Source: Anisakis pegreffii (Eukaryota; Nematoda; Chromadorea; Rhabditida; Anisakidae). Taken from it: a stretch of DNA of 64,000 nucleotides. The stretch covers positions 1-64,000 of the forward strand of contig JAPYMA010000661.1 of NCBI GenBank assembly GCA_035041965.1, in the 5' to 3' direction. The notes beneath the pieces were generated by a model. It was not told the origin of the DNA and ran no database searches. It saw only the letters and a list, made by a program, of their open reading frames with translations. Of this stretch, positions 13,486-26,500 are shown in pieces. A program made the position numbers and the translations under genes. Numbering within the stretch: position 1 is the stretch's first letter; each line of letters begins with the position of its first letter.

Positions 13486-14033
13486 GTGCATTATTGTTGA
13501 GACGGTACCCAATAAATCCTGCTTTAAACTTATATATCTGCATTTCCTGTGAATTGAGGATTGTTCTTCCTACAGAGGAAATGTGAAGCATTCCCTTCCT
13601 ATTAAGTGGTGCTGCAGTGTGATGATTGATTTCAGCTGAAAAAGTCGACATCAAAAATCAATCAATTGCGCAAAATGTGTGGATTATTTACGATGAGAAG
13701 AATGACCTCTTCCATATAGTCGATTGTACAACACATGTAAATCTATGCGTACAGAGCAATCATCCAGGATCTCTCGATGATTTTATTGTAGGAAACGTTC
13801 AATTGATTCTGCTCGAATCGTTTATTTCGTTTATGAATAACATAATCAAAAATGACTACTGCTGTTACAGTTTGACGTATTGTTCCAAACTCTTGCTGCG
13901 GCATTTGTTGTTTCCAGTGACCATTTCCGAAATTGTTCGGTAATTCAGTGATAGTCTGGCGTTGTCTAGTTTGTTCGTGAATTGCACTGCTCGAATGGTT
14001 ATCATTCGCAACGTTAGTCAGCGGTATTGCCAT
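13470..14033 (-). CDS. Possible small minus-strand gene beside the tRNA array
   Basis: A first exon from ATG 14033 (MAIPLTNVANDN...) could end at a GT after NNFGN and join, in phase, an exon after a TTTTTCAG acceptor near 13,636. That second exon would read into the truncated tRNA unit, where it meets a stop. The protein is polar with no recognisable domain. It overlaps, on the other strand, the extension of the plus-strand propeller exon, so at most one of the two readings there is real. Weak call. Confidence 0.2.
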
Positions 14034-16734
14034 CAATCGCTCCTCTCTGCTCCTGTAATGCAGTTTTTATAGCTCATTCCATAGCACTTCTAACCAACTA
14101 TGTTTGACTTTCATCATATTGCTCTGCAACCAAATTTGGGGTGGATAAATTTTTTAAAATCTCTGGCAAAATAGCGAGCTTTTGGGAGAGTACCGCTAGT
14201 ATTACTCTCGTTAAAGCTCTCAGATTTTTTCATATCGTTAATCCATTCATGGAGATTGAAGAAGATAACTAAGGATAATTAATGAAACTATACCCGCCCG
14301 CCTCTGACAGGGACAATTGCAATTTGTAGCCTAATGATTAGTGCCGAGAAAAAGTTTCTTACGAGACATTCAAAAGTTTCAGTCAATCAGCAAAAGAAGT
14401 GTTACAACGTTGAGCTGCCGTTGTTAATGGGTATTTTATGACCGAGTGCTTTGATAAATATCGAAAAAAACCTTGCGTACCATTGAGGTTGAATGAAACA
14501 GTCATCTCCATTGCAGTTAACTTCTAATGGTGCATATCTTTACTATCGACAAGATCAAAATGTTTATGCATTGAAAATTAGCGATCTCAATTCGGTCAAA
14601 CCAATGGAACCCATCTTCAGAACATCAATAAAGCATTCACGATTTGTTTATGCAAATGCGAACCTTTCATTGCTTTATTTGGAATGTACTTTAGGGTTAG
14701 TGTCTTTCGAGTAGTTTTAACGAGTGATTTGTAATGATAGTCAAAAATCAATGCAATAGTAAACAAGTCTTTCTCCCTTATCAACAATTCTTAATTTTTT
14801 TAGACTCAGTTTATGCGAAAAAATTCATCAAAATGCAATTTTACGACAACGTTCTTGTGAGTTTACTTCAGCCGAAAACTTCAGTCGATTACTATCCAAC
14901 GATGTTTCGGCGATATTTGCACTTCATGTCAACGAGGAAAGCATGAAAACTAGAAGAAGCGTTATGAATTTTTCATTGAATTCAGCGTTTGTTAATGAAT
15001 TCCTGTTCCAATTTCAGTCACAATAAGTTACTAATCCACAAATCAGATAGTACAAACCCACTCTGCGTTATCAGTCTACCAATGACTCTGAGATATAGCG
15101 AGTGGCTGGAGCAATGGAAGGCGAAACATTCCACAAAGCAATCTTCAGAAAGGCGTTTACCCAATTCCGATGGATTCAAGTACGCTGATAGTGACAACAG
15201 TTACAGCTAATAATTTTGCTGATATGATTGCTATTAAAAACGTTGGATGTAATGATCTACCCTTTCACATTTGTAACCGAATTGAGGAAAATGAATACAT
15301 TCCGTTAAGAGATTCCGTCCCACTCTCAATCTCTCTTCTTTACGCGTATTCAAGCAAAAATTTGTTCAAATTTGGTTTTGAAATGTATCACTGTTTCTAA
15401 CAGGGAGGAAGTTTTCCGGAAGGAGGGTGAGGGAAAGGGGCAAAGAAGGAGGGAAGATATTTAAGAACTTCAAGAGTAATTGAGGAGGTTTACAAATTAG
15501 TATTGGCTATCTTTTGTATATTTTTTGTCTTGGACCCCCAGGGATCCATGGATACCAGGTCCAAAAACCCTGATATAAGGTTAATGGGAGGGCGCATAAA
15601 GAGGGGGAACATGAACAACACTGCATTAGACAGATTCTTTAATGACTGAATGGATATTACAGCTATATGAAAATCATATCAATCACAGTACCAATAACCG
15701 TTGCAGTGTTTACACTGATAGCTTTTGCATTCGTCTATTTCTGTTTCTGTCGAAAATCTGGTAAGTGTCAAATCCGTTTGGCGATCATTTTGGAGTGACG
15801 TTATAGTATTGAATGTTGTTCCATCTGGAGCAATAAACCAATGATTTTAGCGATCACAATCAAACTGTTGAGCACATTGATGAAGAAATTAGAACACTGC
15901 GATTGATGGTTTTTCGAGAAGTTGAAAAATTGAATGGCTACACTCGGCCAAACTTCAGTTTCTCACCAAGTTGATGCGTTAGTTTATAATAATGAAAATC
16001 CATTTAGAAAGCGAAAATGACGATGATAGTGAGGAGTCAGTACCAGCGAGTCTCGTCGAAAACGCCAAAAAAGCTGAGCCTCGTCCAAGCCAACGCGATA
16101 AATATCTACCAGAGAATTATGATGCAGCTGCGTTCAAATTCAAAGGACCACTTATCATTCCACATCGACCACAATTCACTGATGTTGGTTGTTGATTGCT
16201 GATAATTGATGCGATTAATTGATGTTCATCCTTCCGAATGAATTTTTAACTGTTTTGTTAGAACTCGTTCATAGTTTTTGAATTCATAAAGTATCACCAT
16301 CGCTAAAATCGGTGGCGCAGCCGGGACTGTCTCTTGGAGGGGGAGAGGAGCGCAAAATGGTCTGGTCCTAGAAATAGCTGAATTTTGGGATTAATTTTTC
16401 CACAGTTATTTACTCTTCTTTCTCCCTCCACCTTTCAATTTATTTTCCTTTTTGCTTCTTACTTTCTTCTCCCTTCTCTTTCTCTGTTCTTTTTCCCTTT
16501 CTTCCATCCTCTAAGTGGAACTAGGAGGGGGACATACCGTTGGGTACACCACAGGTGGCGACCAACCTCAAACAAAATCCCATTGGTTGAATCATTTTCA
16601 ATCACTTACTGGTCTATTCTCTTATACTGTTTATTGTTGTACAGGTTCACGAGTTGGACGGTGACCCACCACGCCCGCAATCAGCTGATGATCATGTTGA
16701 GTTCGATGCAGCACTAAATGAAGTTGGCTTTTGA
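13636..16734 (+). CDS. Type I membrane protein with propeller-like ectodomain, 5' end missing
   Basis: Not a family I recognise. Likely exons: 13636-13736 (perhaps longer), 14517-14695, 14804 to about 14990, 15018-15066, 15149 to about 15302, 15663-15760, 15851-15969, 16008-16183 and 16645-16734. The ectodomain exons alternate Y/W-rich strands (NVWIIYDEKNDLFHI, NGAYLYYRQDQNVYALKI) like blades of a beta-propeller. Exon 15663 gives one membrane span (ITVPITVAVFTLIAFAFVYF) followed by CFCRK. The tail is charged and acidic (SENDDDSEESV), then proline-rich, and ends DAALNEVGF. Splice phases agree across 15969/16008 (43-bp intron) and 16183/16645. The span exon joins the next in frame only with donor GTGTCA at 15765, not the stronger GTAAGT at 15761. 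The intron before 15018 would be only 31 bp. The first exon has an acceptor but no ATG, so upstream exons exist or existed. Confidence 0.55.
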
Positions 16735-16904
16735 ATGGAACTATTTTGCTGTTCATTCCACTGAGTGTTTGAGAAATCGTCGTAAGGATTCCAGTTTTCT
16801 ATCCAGCTGAAGTCTTCTCAAAAAAAATTTTTCGAAACGATCCATCTGTTTAGACACTTGAATTTATTGAATTTGCTCAGTGGTTAGTAAAAGTCTCATC
16901 CCTC

Positions 16905-17289
16905 AATGAATACATCCTTCCAGACTGTTCCCGTTTATGAGACCATTCCAGTCGGATACAAAAATTTGAAGCCCTTCATTAACCTTCATTAACAGCTTTA
17001 TCAAAATTTTATATTTGATTGGTCGTTTGAGATGGCAGATGCAATAGACCATATATATTTGGAACTATTCTTTATCAGTGCAGCTATTGAAACTGATGTT
17101 TCGTTTAACTTATCAATATTCTCAAGAATTCATGGAATCATACTTAAGGCATATGAAATCGGAGAAGGTGTTGAACAAACGGCGAATACTTCGAAAATGT
17201 ATCGCCTTCTGGCTGAAAAAGCAGCTGCCTCCAGTGGTAATATCATCAGTTTGATACCTCTTCAAAATAAAAACCTCCCAATAAAATGA
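16905..17289 (+). CDS. Unrecognised short two-exon candidate
   Basis: An ATG at 16905 opens MNTSFQTVPVYETIP. A 45-bp GT..AG interval then gives an in-frame exon (LYQNFIFDWSFEMADAID...) of about 98 residues ending at a stop at 17289. It has mixed helix-like composition with no membrane span or known motif. It may be a separate small gene or a stray 3' part of the preceding membrane-protein gene. Confidence 0.25.
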
Positions 17290-18240
17290 TTCTAGAATTA
17301 TCATTTCAGTTTTCAGCATTCATGTCTTCGTTTTCATTTTGGCGAACTATGAAAAGATCACTGAGGATTGTTGCGAACGATTCTCCCTCATAAAATTCTC
17401 CTCGTACATTCGTAGATTTCTCATAACCTCACTCCAAATCCCACCACACACGCTTGATCAAAATCGAGCACAAAGAATAAAAAAAAGCATGAAAACTTGC
17501 ATAGATCCGTTTGATTTCAGCTGAGCAGTTAATCTGAGCACATCTTTCGATCATCAGCATTTCTTGCTTTATTCTGAGGATAAGACCTATTAAATTGAAA
17601 GAAATTCCATGATCACACTGATGCAAACTTACGGTTAGGTTTAGAGATGCCAGATTGCACAAACAGGAATTTTGATCTGTCTGAACGGCATAGGGCTCAA
17701 TCACATAGGTTTGAAGAGCATGCGATTCACCTGCTCTTGAGCCATAATGATACCCTATATTTGGTCATTGAAGAACAAGTTGAATATCAAGCAATTTTAA
17801 TTTGAAAATTTTGATTCAGATTAAGTGCAAATGCACTAAGCAATCCAAAAAAAAAGTCACGCAAACGCCGAAATAGATACACTCGAGGCTATAACTCCGC
17901 TATGACAAAATGGAACGTCTCAGAAATCGAAAACTTTGAATAAAATACATTGATCATTATTCATTGATACTGTGTCGTAAAAGTTCATTATTATTGAATG
18001 TATAATAGAATGAGATATCTACAAATGCTGCAAACTGCTAGTGATAAACTTGATGCGATTCGAGGTTGATTTCGCCATAAAATGCCATGAAATCATTCAT
18101 TAAATGATGTGTTATAAATATAGCATGCTTTGGTGAATAAAAGCATTGATTAATTAAGTCAAACGCTTCTTTTAATGTTTGACTGTCATCTTTTACGGAT
18201 GCAATTGTTTTGCGTACAATGTGTTTCGATTGTCTGCGCT
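17290..18240. other. AT-rich stretch, no gene recognised
   Basis: Only short open frames with low-complexity composition are present. I see no convincing exon, RNA or repeat. Confidence 0.4.
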
Positions 18241-18270
18241 CACATCTCTTATGTTATTCAACAGATCCTG

Positions 18271-18533
18271 CTCACAATCGTCACATTTAGAAGAAAACGA
18301 TGAACATTCCGATGATTGCGTTTGGTTATGATAAGGGAGAATCTACAACGATATTTTGTTTTCAAAATACACCTAAATGAGCTTGCATTGGAACGCTGTG
18401 GATGGCAAAATAGTCAATTATATGGGAAGCAATTGTGTGACCGGCAGTGATCAGTTATTATGGTGCTGCTGTTGATGAACCAATGTACCTAGCTGTTCCA
18501 ACCAATGCACCTGATGAATATAGCTATCAATGA
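18271..18533 (+). CDS. Candidate terminal exons of an unidentified gene with an acidic, tyrosine-containing tail
   Basis: After an acceptor near 18,270, one frame reads SCSQSSHLEENDEHSDDC. After a CAG near 18,450, another short exon reads ISYYGAAVDEPMYLAVP and ends DEYSYQ before a stop at 18533. Composition resembles a cytoplasmic tail with tyrosine motifs. The two pieces do not join cleanly in phase, and no upstream membrane exon was found, so the gene model is unresolved. Confidence 0.25.
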
Positions 18534-18995
18534 TTGGAGTTATCAATGAAGGGATTGTCAATTGCCTACCTCGAACAACAAAACCCATGGCATTGATGAT
18601 GGTTACAAGACTGTGAACTGTAATAAATTGATACATGAATTTTGAAGATTTGGATGATGGATGAGATTAAACACTATAAGTATGAGCGGTTGATCTGAAA
18701 TAGATCACTTTTAGTACGATCCGATGAGCATTCAGCTATTTTGATCGAACTAAATATAGGAGATATGGGAACCCATCGTCGAGAATATTAACAACGCTTG
18801 GGATTCTGTTCAGTTACACGATTGAATCTGACCAGGACATCGACGACAAGGTTTGTTCAACGTTATCTGACGACGAATAGCTGGTGGTTCAATAGTCAGT
18901 GGTTTACGAATAGCTGGTGGTTCAGTCACCAATTTCAAAAACAGAATTCTTCATCGTTCCGCTATTCCATTCATTTGCTTGTCTGAAGTGACAGG

Positions 18996-19248
18996 TGGTC
19001 GAGTGCGTGAATGGTCAATCAGTTATATTGCATCAAATGGACAAATTACTTTCCAGAATGTTGAATGCAAATCAGAAATTCTATTGGATTCATTCACAGT
19101 TGATGGACTCATCTATTTCGATCGATTATTGACCATGACAAATAATCGCCACCTTCATCGACAAATAATCACATTCGTTTCAAAACTACACAAAGTCTTC
19201 ATTAAGGACTTTAATATCGCTCTCCTACAAATTCTGCCGATAAGATGA
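18996..19248 (+). CDS. Orphan exon, unrecognised
   Basis: After a TGACAG acceptor, an open frame of about 84 residues starts GGRVREWSISYIASNG and ends at TGA 19248. It has regular hydrophobic spacing but no motif I can name. It could be the last exon of a gene running from 18.3 kb. Confidence 0.25.
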
Positions 19249-20506
19249 TCGCAATCACATAAATCCAATTAAACAAAGCTTTATTTTTTGAAATGAAAAC
19301 GAAACAAAAGGGAATGCATATGTTATGATATGGATAAGGAAGATAAATTTTCCGAATCTCATTGGCTAAATGAAGCTTGAACGTATACGATGGAATAGAT
19401 TAAATGCACGAGACCTTCGAATACAAGTAAATGCTAATACGACATCAATGATACAAGATCAACATACATTGCTGTTCAATGAAACAAATACAAATTCACA
19501 CTAAATAATAGGATAATATAATACAAAGAAAATTTCAAAACGAATATACACCAATATACACCAAAACGAATATACCATAAACATTACTGAATGAAGATAA
19601 AAACGACCGATAAACGCATACAAGAACGAGAATAATTTCAAATGAACGAATATGGAACATTTCGAATAGCGAGAAGACAAAATTTTGTAAGTGCAACTTC
19701 ACAATGCCATTATAGCATAACAACACGAATAATAAGAAAGATGAATAAACACATTCAAATAAGATTTGTTTGCAGTGAATCTAATGCAATTAATTCATTT
19801 CAGTAACAAACCGACCGCACTGTAGAGTATTCAAATGAAACAACCGAATCCACAATACAACTCCTACAAATCTCATTTTCATGCCCGATTTGGCGTCAAA
19901 TTTATTTCATACCGAAGGGAATACACATTCGGAATGAACTAATGTTTTATAAGAATAATATCAAAGTAATGTTAACCACAAACAAAACAAATTACAGGAG
20001 CGAAATCAACTTCATCAATACAACAACGACACAATGATATCAAATGCAACTGATTATAATGGTACCAACAACGTTGACCTTAATAATCATATGAATAGAG
20101 AGACATTCAGAGATATAATACTCATCAAATTGGTCTGTACATTTTGCAAACAACAAAACAGAACACAAGCTAAGTGAACAGTTTGAATTCGAGTGAATTT
20201 TTGAAGGTATATTCAAGACAATACTAAAATAATTGCACGGAATGAATGAGAAACATAAGTACATACATAGGCAGCTGGTACTGTACGAGGTTATGCAATA
20301 TTTTCCATTGGATTTGATGCATACAAATATACAAATTCTTCATGTATAACAAAGCAACACCGACATCGATATGAAACAATATTGAAAATATCAAATGAAG
20401 CTTCTCAAAGTTAAAGAAAATCACATCCTCATGTTGTAATCGGCGACACACCACATTTAAAAATCATGCATAATCTTCAGTTGATTCCCTTCGAAAATAA
20501 GCCTGC
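19249..20506. other. AT-rich intergenic stretch
   Basis: Roughly 1.25 kb between the orphan exon and the 3' end of the ASPM gene. A-rich on the plus strand, with short frames only; no feature recognised. Confidence 0.5.
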
Positions 20507-23500
20507 TTAACGAATTTCATAGGCAGATTCCACATCTGCCAAACACTTCAGACGACGTTCGTCTTCACCTAAGTGCGCATAACGTTTCCTCAACTCTTTC
20601 ACGTAGAACGCAGCTTTCGTAAACTGAAACAATTTTTGAACAAAATACAAATATGAACGTAGTGATGATTGAACGTCATCTTAGCGTGATACTTTTCGGT
20701 GAAAAAAAAACTACTATTTAAATGCCAAAAATATCATTCACCAACTTCTGAAAATTATCAAAAAATCAGTGAAAAAATGAAGAAATTTAAAAAAATACCT
20801 TTTTACTTTCGCTATCAATTTCCACTAAAGCGATTAAAATACGCGATAGACTCTCAACAACTTCCGTAGTTTTGTAACAAGCGTACCAAAAGTGAAAACA
20901 TCTCGAAACCATGTCCTTGCATCGCTCTGCACTCAGTGATCTTCTGATCGAAGCGAACTGAATTCCAACAAAACACTACACTGATTACAAAGCAATCACA
21001 TAACATGAAGTAAAGCAAAAGAATCAATGGACAAAGATACGCAAGAAGCGTAAATGAAAAATCAAATCAACAAACCTTCAACAAATTGGCCAATATTTTG
21101 CTGATACTGGTAACAACATAAAGTGAAGCATATCCACGATTCGAGCTATCCAGCGAGTCCAATATCATTTCGATGCCACCCTCTTCGAACACATACACTG
21201 CGCAACGTTCCGAATATTCAGTGAATATAGCTGAAAGCCTTTCGTTTCAGTCATTCGCTTCTCAATAAAAGCCTCATTCATCACATCATTATAAGAAATA
21301 TGATTCTAATGCAAAACAAAGCAAAACATTTTACGGCAATGATAAAATATGAAAATTATACTACCAAGATTATTGGCTGCATAACTGCGTTTCGCTAGTT
21401 CCTCCGACATTAAATGTGGCAACAGATGGATGACACGTTTTATTATTGGTATCTTGCGTTGTTCCCTTTCGTCGGCACTCACTCTCCGCTCATGAAAACG
21501 TTTCATTCCTTCCGCGATCCTGTCTCGCATCGCCTTGTATTGCTTACGAGATCGATACCCTCGCCACAGCGCCTTAAAAACATCACATCAGCCCACATTA
21601 TCTGCATCATTAACCCAATCAATTTCATGCAACCCAAAGCCAAATCTACTTGAAATAAAATGAAAATTTTTGATAGCTACTTAGAAAAAAAAATCCTGAA
21701 TACCTGAATTTTGATGGCAGCCCGATCGCGTCTCAACTCTTCACATCGTCGCTTTGCAGCTGCTCGAAAATATGCCTGTAATGATAAATACTTTTACTTA
21801 ATTTCCGCTAAAGATACTTTCTGAAACGTCTGTCTAAAACGAATCACTATACCAAAATCGGCACCGTGAAAGTACTGGCACTGATACCCTCCAGTGTCAC
21901 CTTCTGAGCATAACATGGTTGCAAAGATATAAAATGATCTTTGCATTCCAAATTCAGATGATACTATGAAATGAGAAATGCGTTCAACGACTATTCACAT
22001 CGAACAGAGTATTTATTCACTATTAAAAGACTCACTCTCAGAACGGCTTTCAAATTCTTCTGCTCGCGTTGTTGTATCTTGATACGACGATATATGCGAC
22101 GTATCTGATTCCGATAGTCCTTTAGTTGTTTAGGGCCACTATCCCGACCTGTCACTTCACCACTCACTCCCTCCTCGTCTTCCAACGATGAAGTTGATGT
22201 GTCCGCTAGATTCGCTTCATTCAAAATCATCGTGGCCACTCGCCTCTGAGCAATCAAACGTCGATACCAAGCCTGTTTGGTTGCGTATTTTTATTTTTTA
22301 TTATAGTCACACACAGATTAATTACTATCACACCATGATGATTTCTCAGCATCAAATTTATTTTTCTCAACAAGAAAATTCCAGTTATGAAAAATCAAAT
22401 TTTTGTCTCAATCGTCATTTCGAAAGTCAAAATTCAGCTGGTTTAAACAAGTTGTTGAAGAAGAAATTAAAAAAAAACCTGAATGATAACAGCAGCTTCA
22501 TTTTGCTTAGATTGTTCGATTTCTTTTTGCATCTTCCATTGCAAGTAACGTTTACGACAAATGTATCGACGGACATTACACTGCAAACACATCAACAAAC
22601 TCAATATTGAGTTATTAAGAGAAATCTGTTTCACAATGATAATAATAATAATAATAATAATAATAAAACAATAATCAAACGATATTTCATTTCATAAAAT
22701 TAATAATAATAACACAAATAGTAAAACAACAATAAAAAACAATAATGATAATAATAATGCAATAATAATAACAGTAATATTTATTATTATTATCATTGTT
22801 TATTATTATCATCATGAAATGAAATCACGATAACAGCGGAACTTCTCTTCAAATTACCTGTATAACGACGGCAGCCTTTTCACGACACTGCTGTTTCCAT
22901 TCGATTCTCAGGCGATCCAACTGACATTCAGCCAAATATCTTCTTACAACACTCTGAACAACACCAACTTATAGTTAAATATGAAACACCCTGATGTTGA
23001 AAAGCACTCATGAATGATTCTGTAAGGAACGTTTCGTTTTTCGATCACGTATGTCCAAGTGTTCATCATCCGGCTTATTGTTGGTCATATCGGAAACTTG
23101 TTGCAGAATACGATTCTGATTTTTACAAAACCGAAAGAATGAAGACGAACTGAAACCTGAATAACAATAGCTGCATGATGTCGCCGCCGCTCCAATTCTT
23201 TCAAATGCTCCGCCTTCATACGACAATATACGCATTTGGCCAGGAAACGCCTCACATAGGACTGAAAACAGTATTTTTCTTTTGCCAAACTTTAAAACTA
23301 AACCTCTTTGAGTTTAATTCAAAAAATATTTTTTTAGAGTGATATCATCATCATTCTTAAAAACATCATATTCGTACACACTGATGTTGTTGTTGTTGTT
23401 GTGAGCCTATGCCAGGCTATCACTTGGCTTATGTCTATTATCTAATTCTTAAAAACGTTTAACATTTCTAACCTGTATTATAATGGCTGCTTTGGTGTTC

Positions 23501-26500
23501 CTTTCGAATATTTTCCGTGCTTTCAGTGTGAGATACTCACATCTCGCTTTGAAACCACGCAGAACACTCTGTAACACAAATCAAACTTTACCATCAATTT
23601 TCAGCGTTAAACTGAAAGCGAAATGAAAACTTAAAAAAAACCATTTTTCTGAATTGTTTTTGAGTTTCCATCGGCCAAAACAGAAACTGTAGAAGAAATT
23701 TCAACTTTCTAACCTGTATCGCAATCACTGCTTGAGTTTTGCGTTCCCAATCCCTTTGTGCTTTCAACTTTTGGTAGGCACAACGCGCCACCCAACCTCT
23801 CACATAACTCTAAAAATATTTTAACAATACAAAGGTAAATATGAATTTAAAAAAAAATAAAAAACCAATGAAACGATCACATTTGCAGGGAAAAGTAAAT
23901 ATGATTGAAATTATAAGACTCACATTTGGTTCATACTCAAAAATTTGTCCTAATATTAATGAAATGTTCACCTGTATTACGGTTGCTGCCCTTTGCTTTT
24001 TTTCGCACTCTTCTTTCAGTAACTGGAACGAACGACGAGCCAGATAGCCCCTTGCAACACTCTAAAAACTACTCCAAATACAAATAAACCTCCAACATGT
24101 TCAGCCAATCAAATTTGTTTTTTAATCTTACAATAAGCATGGAATATTCTTAACCTTCGAGAAAGTAAAGCGTTATGAAAAAGTGACTGCACCAACAAAA
24201 TACTGCCAACCTGAATTGCAATCACAGCTTTCAGTTGACGTTCGAAGTCCTTGCGTGCTTTCAATTCTTTGAAGTCATTTCTCGCCATACAACCTCTGAT
24301 AAAACTCTGAAAACACCCAACCAATCAGAAATGTTTACTTACTCAATATAACTGATTCGTAACCTAAGATCATCAACAACGCCTATCACTTATTCATCAA
24401 AAGCAATCAACTTATCATAACTATGAACTGTTCCATTAAACGATGTGTATCGCTTACTAACAATAAGCGCTAACGCCATAAATTTTCTACAAACTAAGTT
24501 CTTTCAAAACTTCTGCAATAATTTCTAACCTGTATTACAAGTACGGCTCTCGTTCTCCTTTCCAGTGCTAGTTTCGCTTTCAGCTCTCTGAAGACACGTC
24601 TTGCCATGCATCCTCGAACAAAACTCTGCAATCAGGAAGATGATCCACACTGATCGAGATCGATCCACGTAAACAAAACAAACGATTGATCAAAAATATG
24701 CGTTTTTTGTTGATACAGTATGATCTGATCTGTATAGTTCTTACTTGAATGACAACTGCAGCTTTTGCTTGACGTTCCAAATCCTTTTGTGTCTTCAGCT
24801 TACTGAACATACGTCGGGCGAAATAACCTCTTGCAAAACTCTGCAAAAATGCGCTTACAATTGAGTTTCTTGAACGATAACAACAACAATACATGTTTGT
24901 CATAAATCGCTTCCGGCATAAAATTCAAAAAACTTCAGTCTTACTTGTATTGCAATCACAGCGTTTGTCGTTTGTTCCACTTCTCGCTCAATTTTCAGCT
25001 TTCTGGCCTCACATCGTGCCCAATACCCTCGTACGAAACTCTTGAAATATTACGATATTCACATACCTCTTTTCTCACTCATCACTTATTCTATTGTATC
25101 ACCTAGACAATCTTGATCTTCATCAGGATCAGTTATAAATTTCGAAATCATTTTCGAAATTTCCCAACATATAAATAATACAGTCACTTCACATCGTAAG
25201 TGCTTCGATTACATACTGCTTCGAACACTTTCAAAAAGTTTTTCGGAATCTCTTACTTGGATTACTATTACAGCTGCTGTACTTCTCTCCAATTCTTTTT
25301 GTTTCTTCATTTCTCGATAAACACGACGTGCCAGCCAACCTCGCAGAACACTCTGAAAAGATTATTTAAAACCCAATTCTTTGAATTAAGACAATCAAAA
25401 TTTAAACAACCACAAGTTAACGAACTCCCCTCACCTGTATCACAATAACTGCTCGTATTTTCCGCTCCAATTCCTTTTCTGCCTTCAGCTTTTGGAACGC
25501 ACATCGTGCCATATACCCTCTGAGGACACTCTAAAATCTCATTTGGAAAGTTTATAATCACTTTAACTAATCAACAACTATGTGATGAGCATTAAGCATT
25601 AACTGTTTAAAAAGTGCGATGATATTCACCCTACAACTATGTAAGGGTGAAAATCATCACACTTTCTCAATATGATTTGATCTGTATAATTCCTACTTGA
25701 ATGACAATTGCAGCTTTTGTTCTACGTTCCAAATCCTTCTGTTCCTTCAGCTTACCGAACATACGTCGCGTCAAATAACCTCTTGCAAAACTCTGCAAAA
25801 ATGTTTACAACTTAGCAATTGAGTTTTCTGGCAACTCAATAGGCAAACAGTATCACCGATCTAACCGTCTCAAAGTGAACATCATCGATTGAAAATGTTA
25901 AAAATTCTAAAGTATCGCAAGCCTCTGTGAACGCTCTTTACCTGTATTACAACAGCGGCTTCAGTGTTTCGTTCCAATTCCTTTTGCATTTTTAGTCGTC
26001 GTAACTCGCATTGCGCCAAATATCTCCGTACAAAACACTGGAAATCGTTAGTTCTAAGCACCTCGCGAAGTATTTTCATTATCACCGATCCATAAAAGTT
26101 AAAAATGCGAACTGCGATTAATCTCTGAACAGCATAAAAATTTTGCAAATACATTATTTTTAATAATTTCGTTATGCTCTATTATCAAAGACTTAAACTG
26201 CAAATCGTATTTTCTCAAAACTTGTATACCTGTATCATCGTAACGGCTCTATTCTTCCTTTCCAGGTCTCTTCGAGCTTTCAACTCCTTGTAAGCACATC
26301 TTGCTAAATAGCCTCTTACGATACTCTGCAAAAAATTCTTCGAATCAACATATCGTTAGCAAACTGACTAGATCAAATGAACTATAATTGCATCATAACA
26401 ACTAAAGAAATTGAATTAAGAATTCTGGAATCATCACTACTTTTTCTATTCAAATCATAAGCAGTCTCTAAAATCCTCCAACTTGTTCCCAATATCACCT

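Noticed and set aside
15520..15600. CCCCCAGGGATCCATGG segment, considered as a transposon tip
   Set aside because: Only one end seen, no partner or duplication.
16300..16560. Pyrimidine-rich tract with GGTGGCG-like borders, considered as a SINE or MITE
   Set aside because: No clear inverted ends or target duplication; it fits as the long intron of the plus-strand gene.
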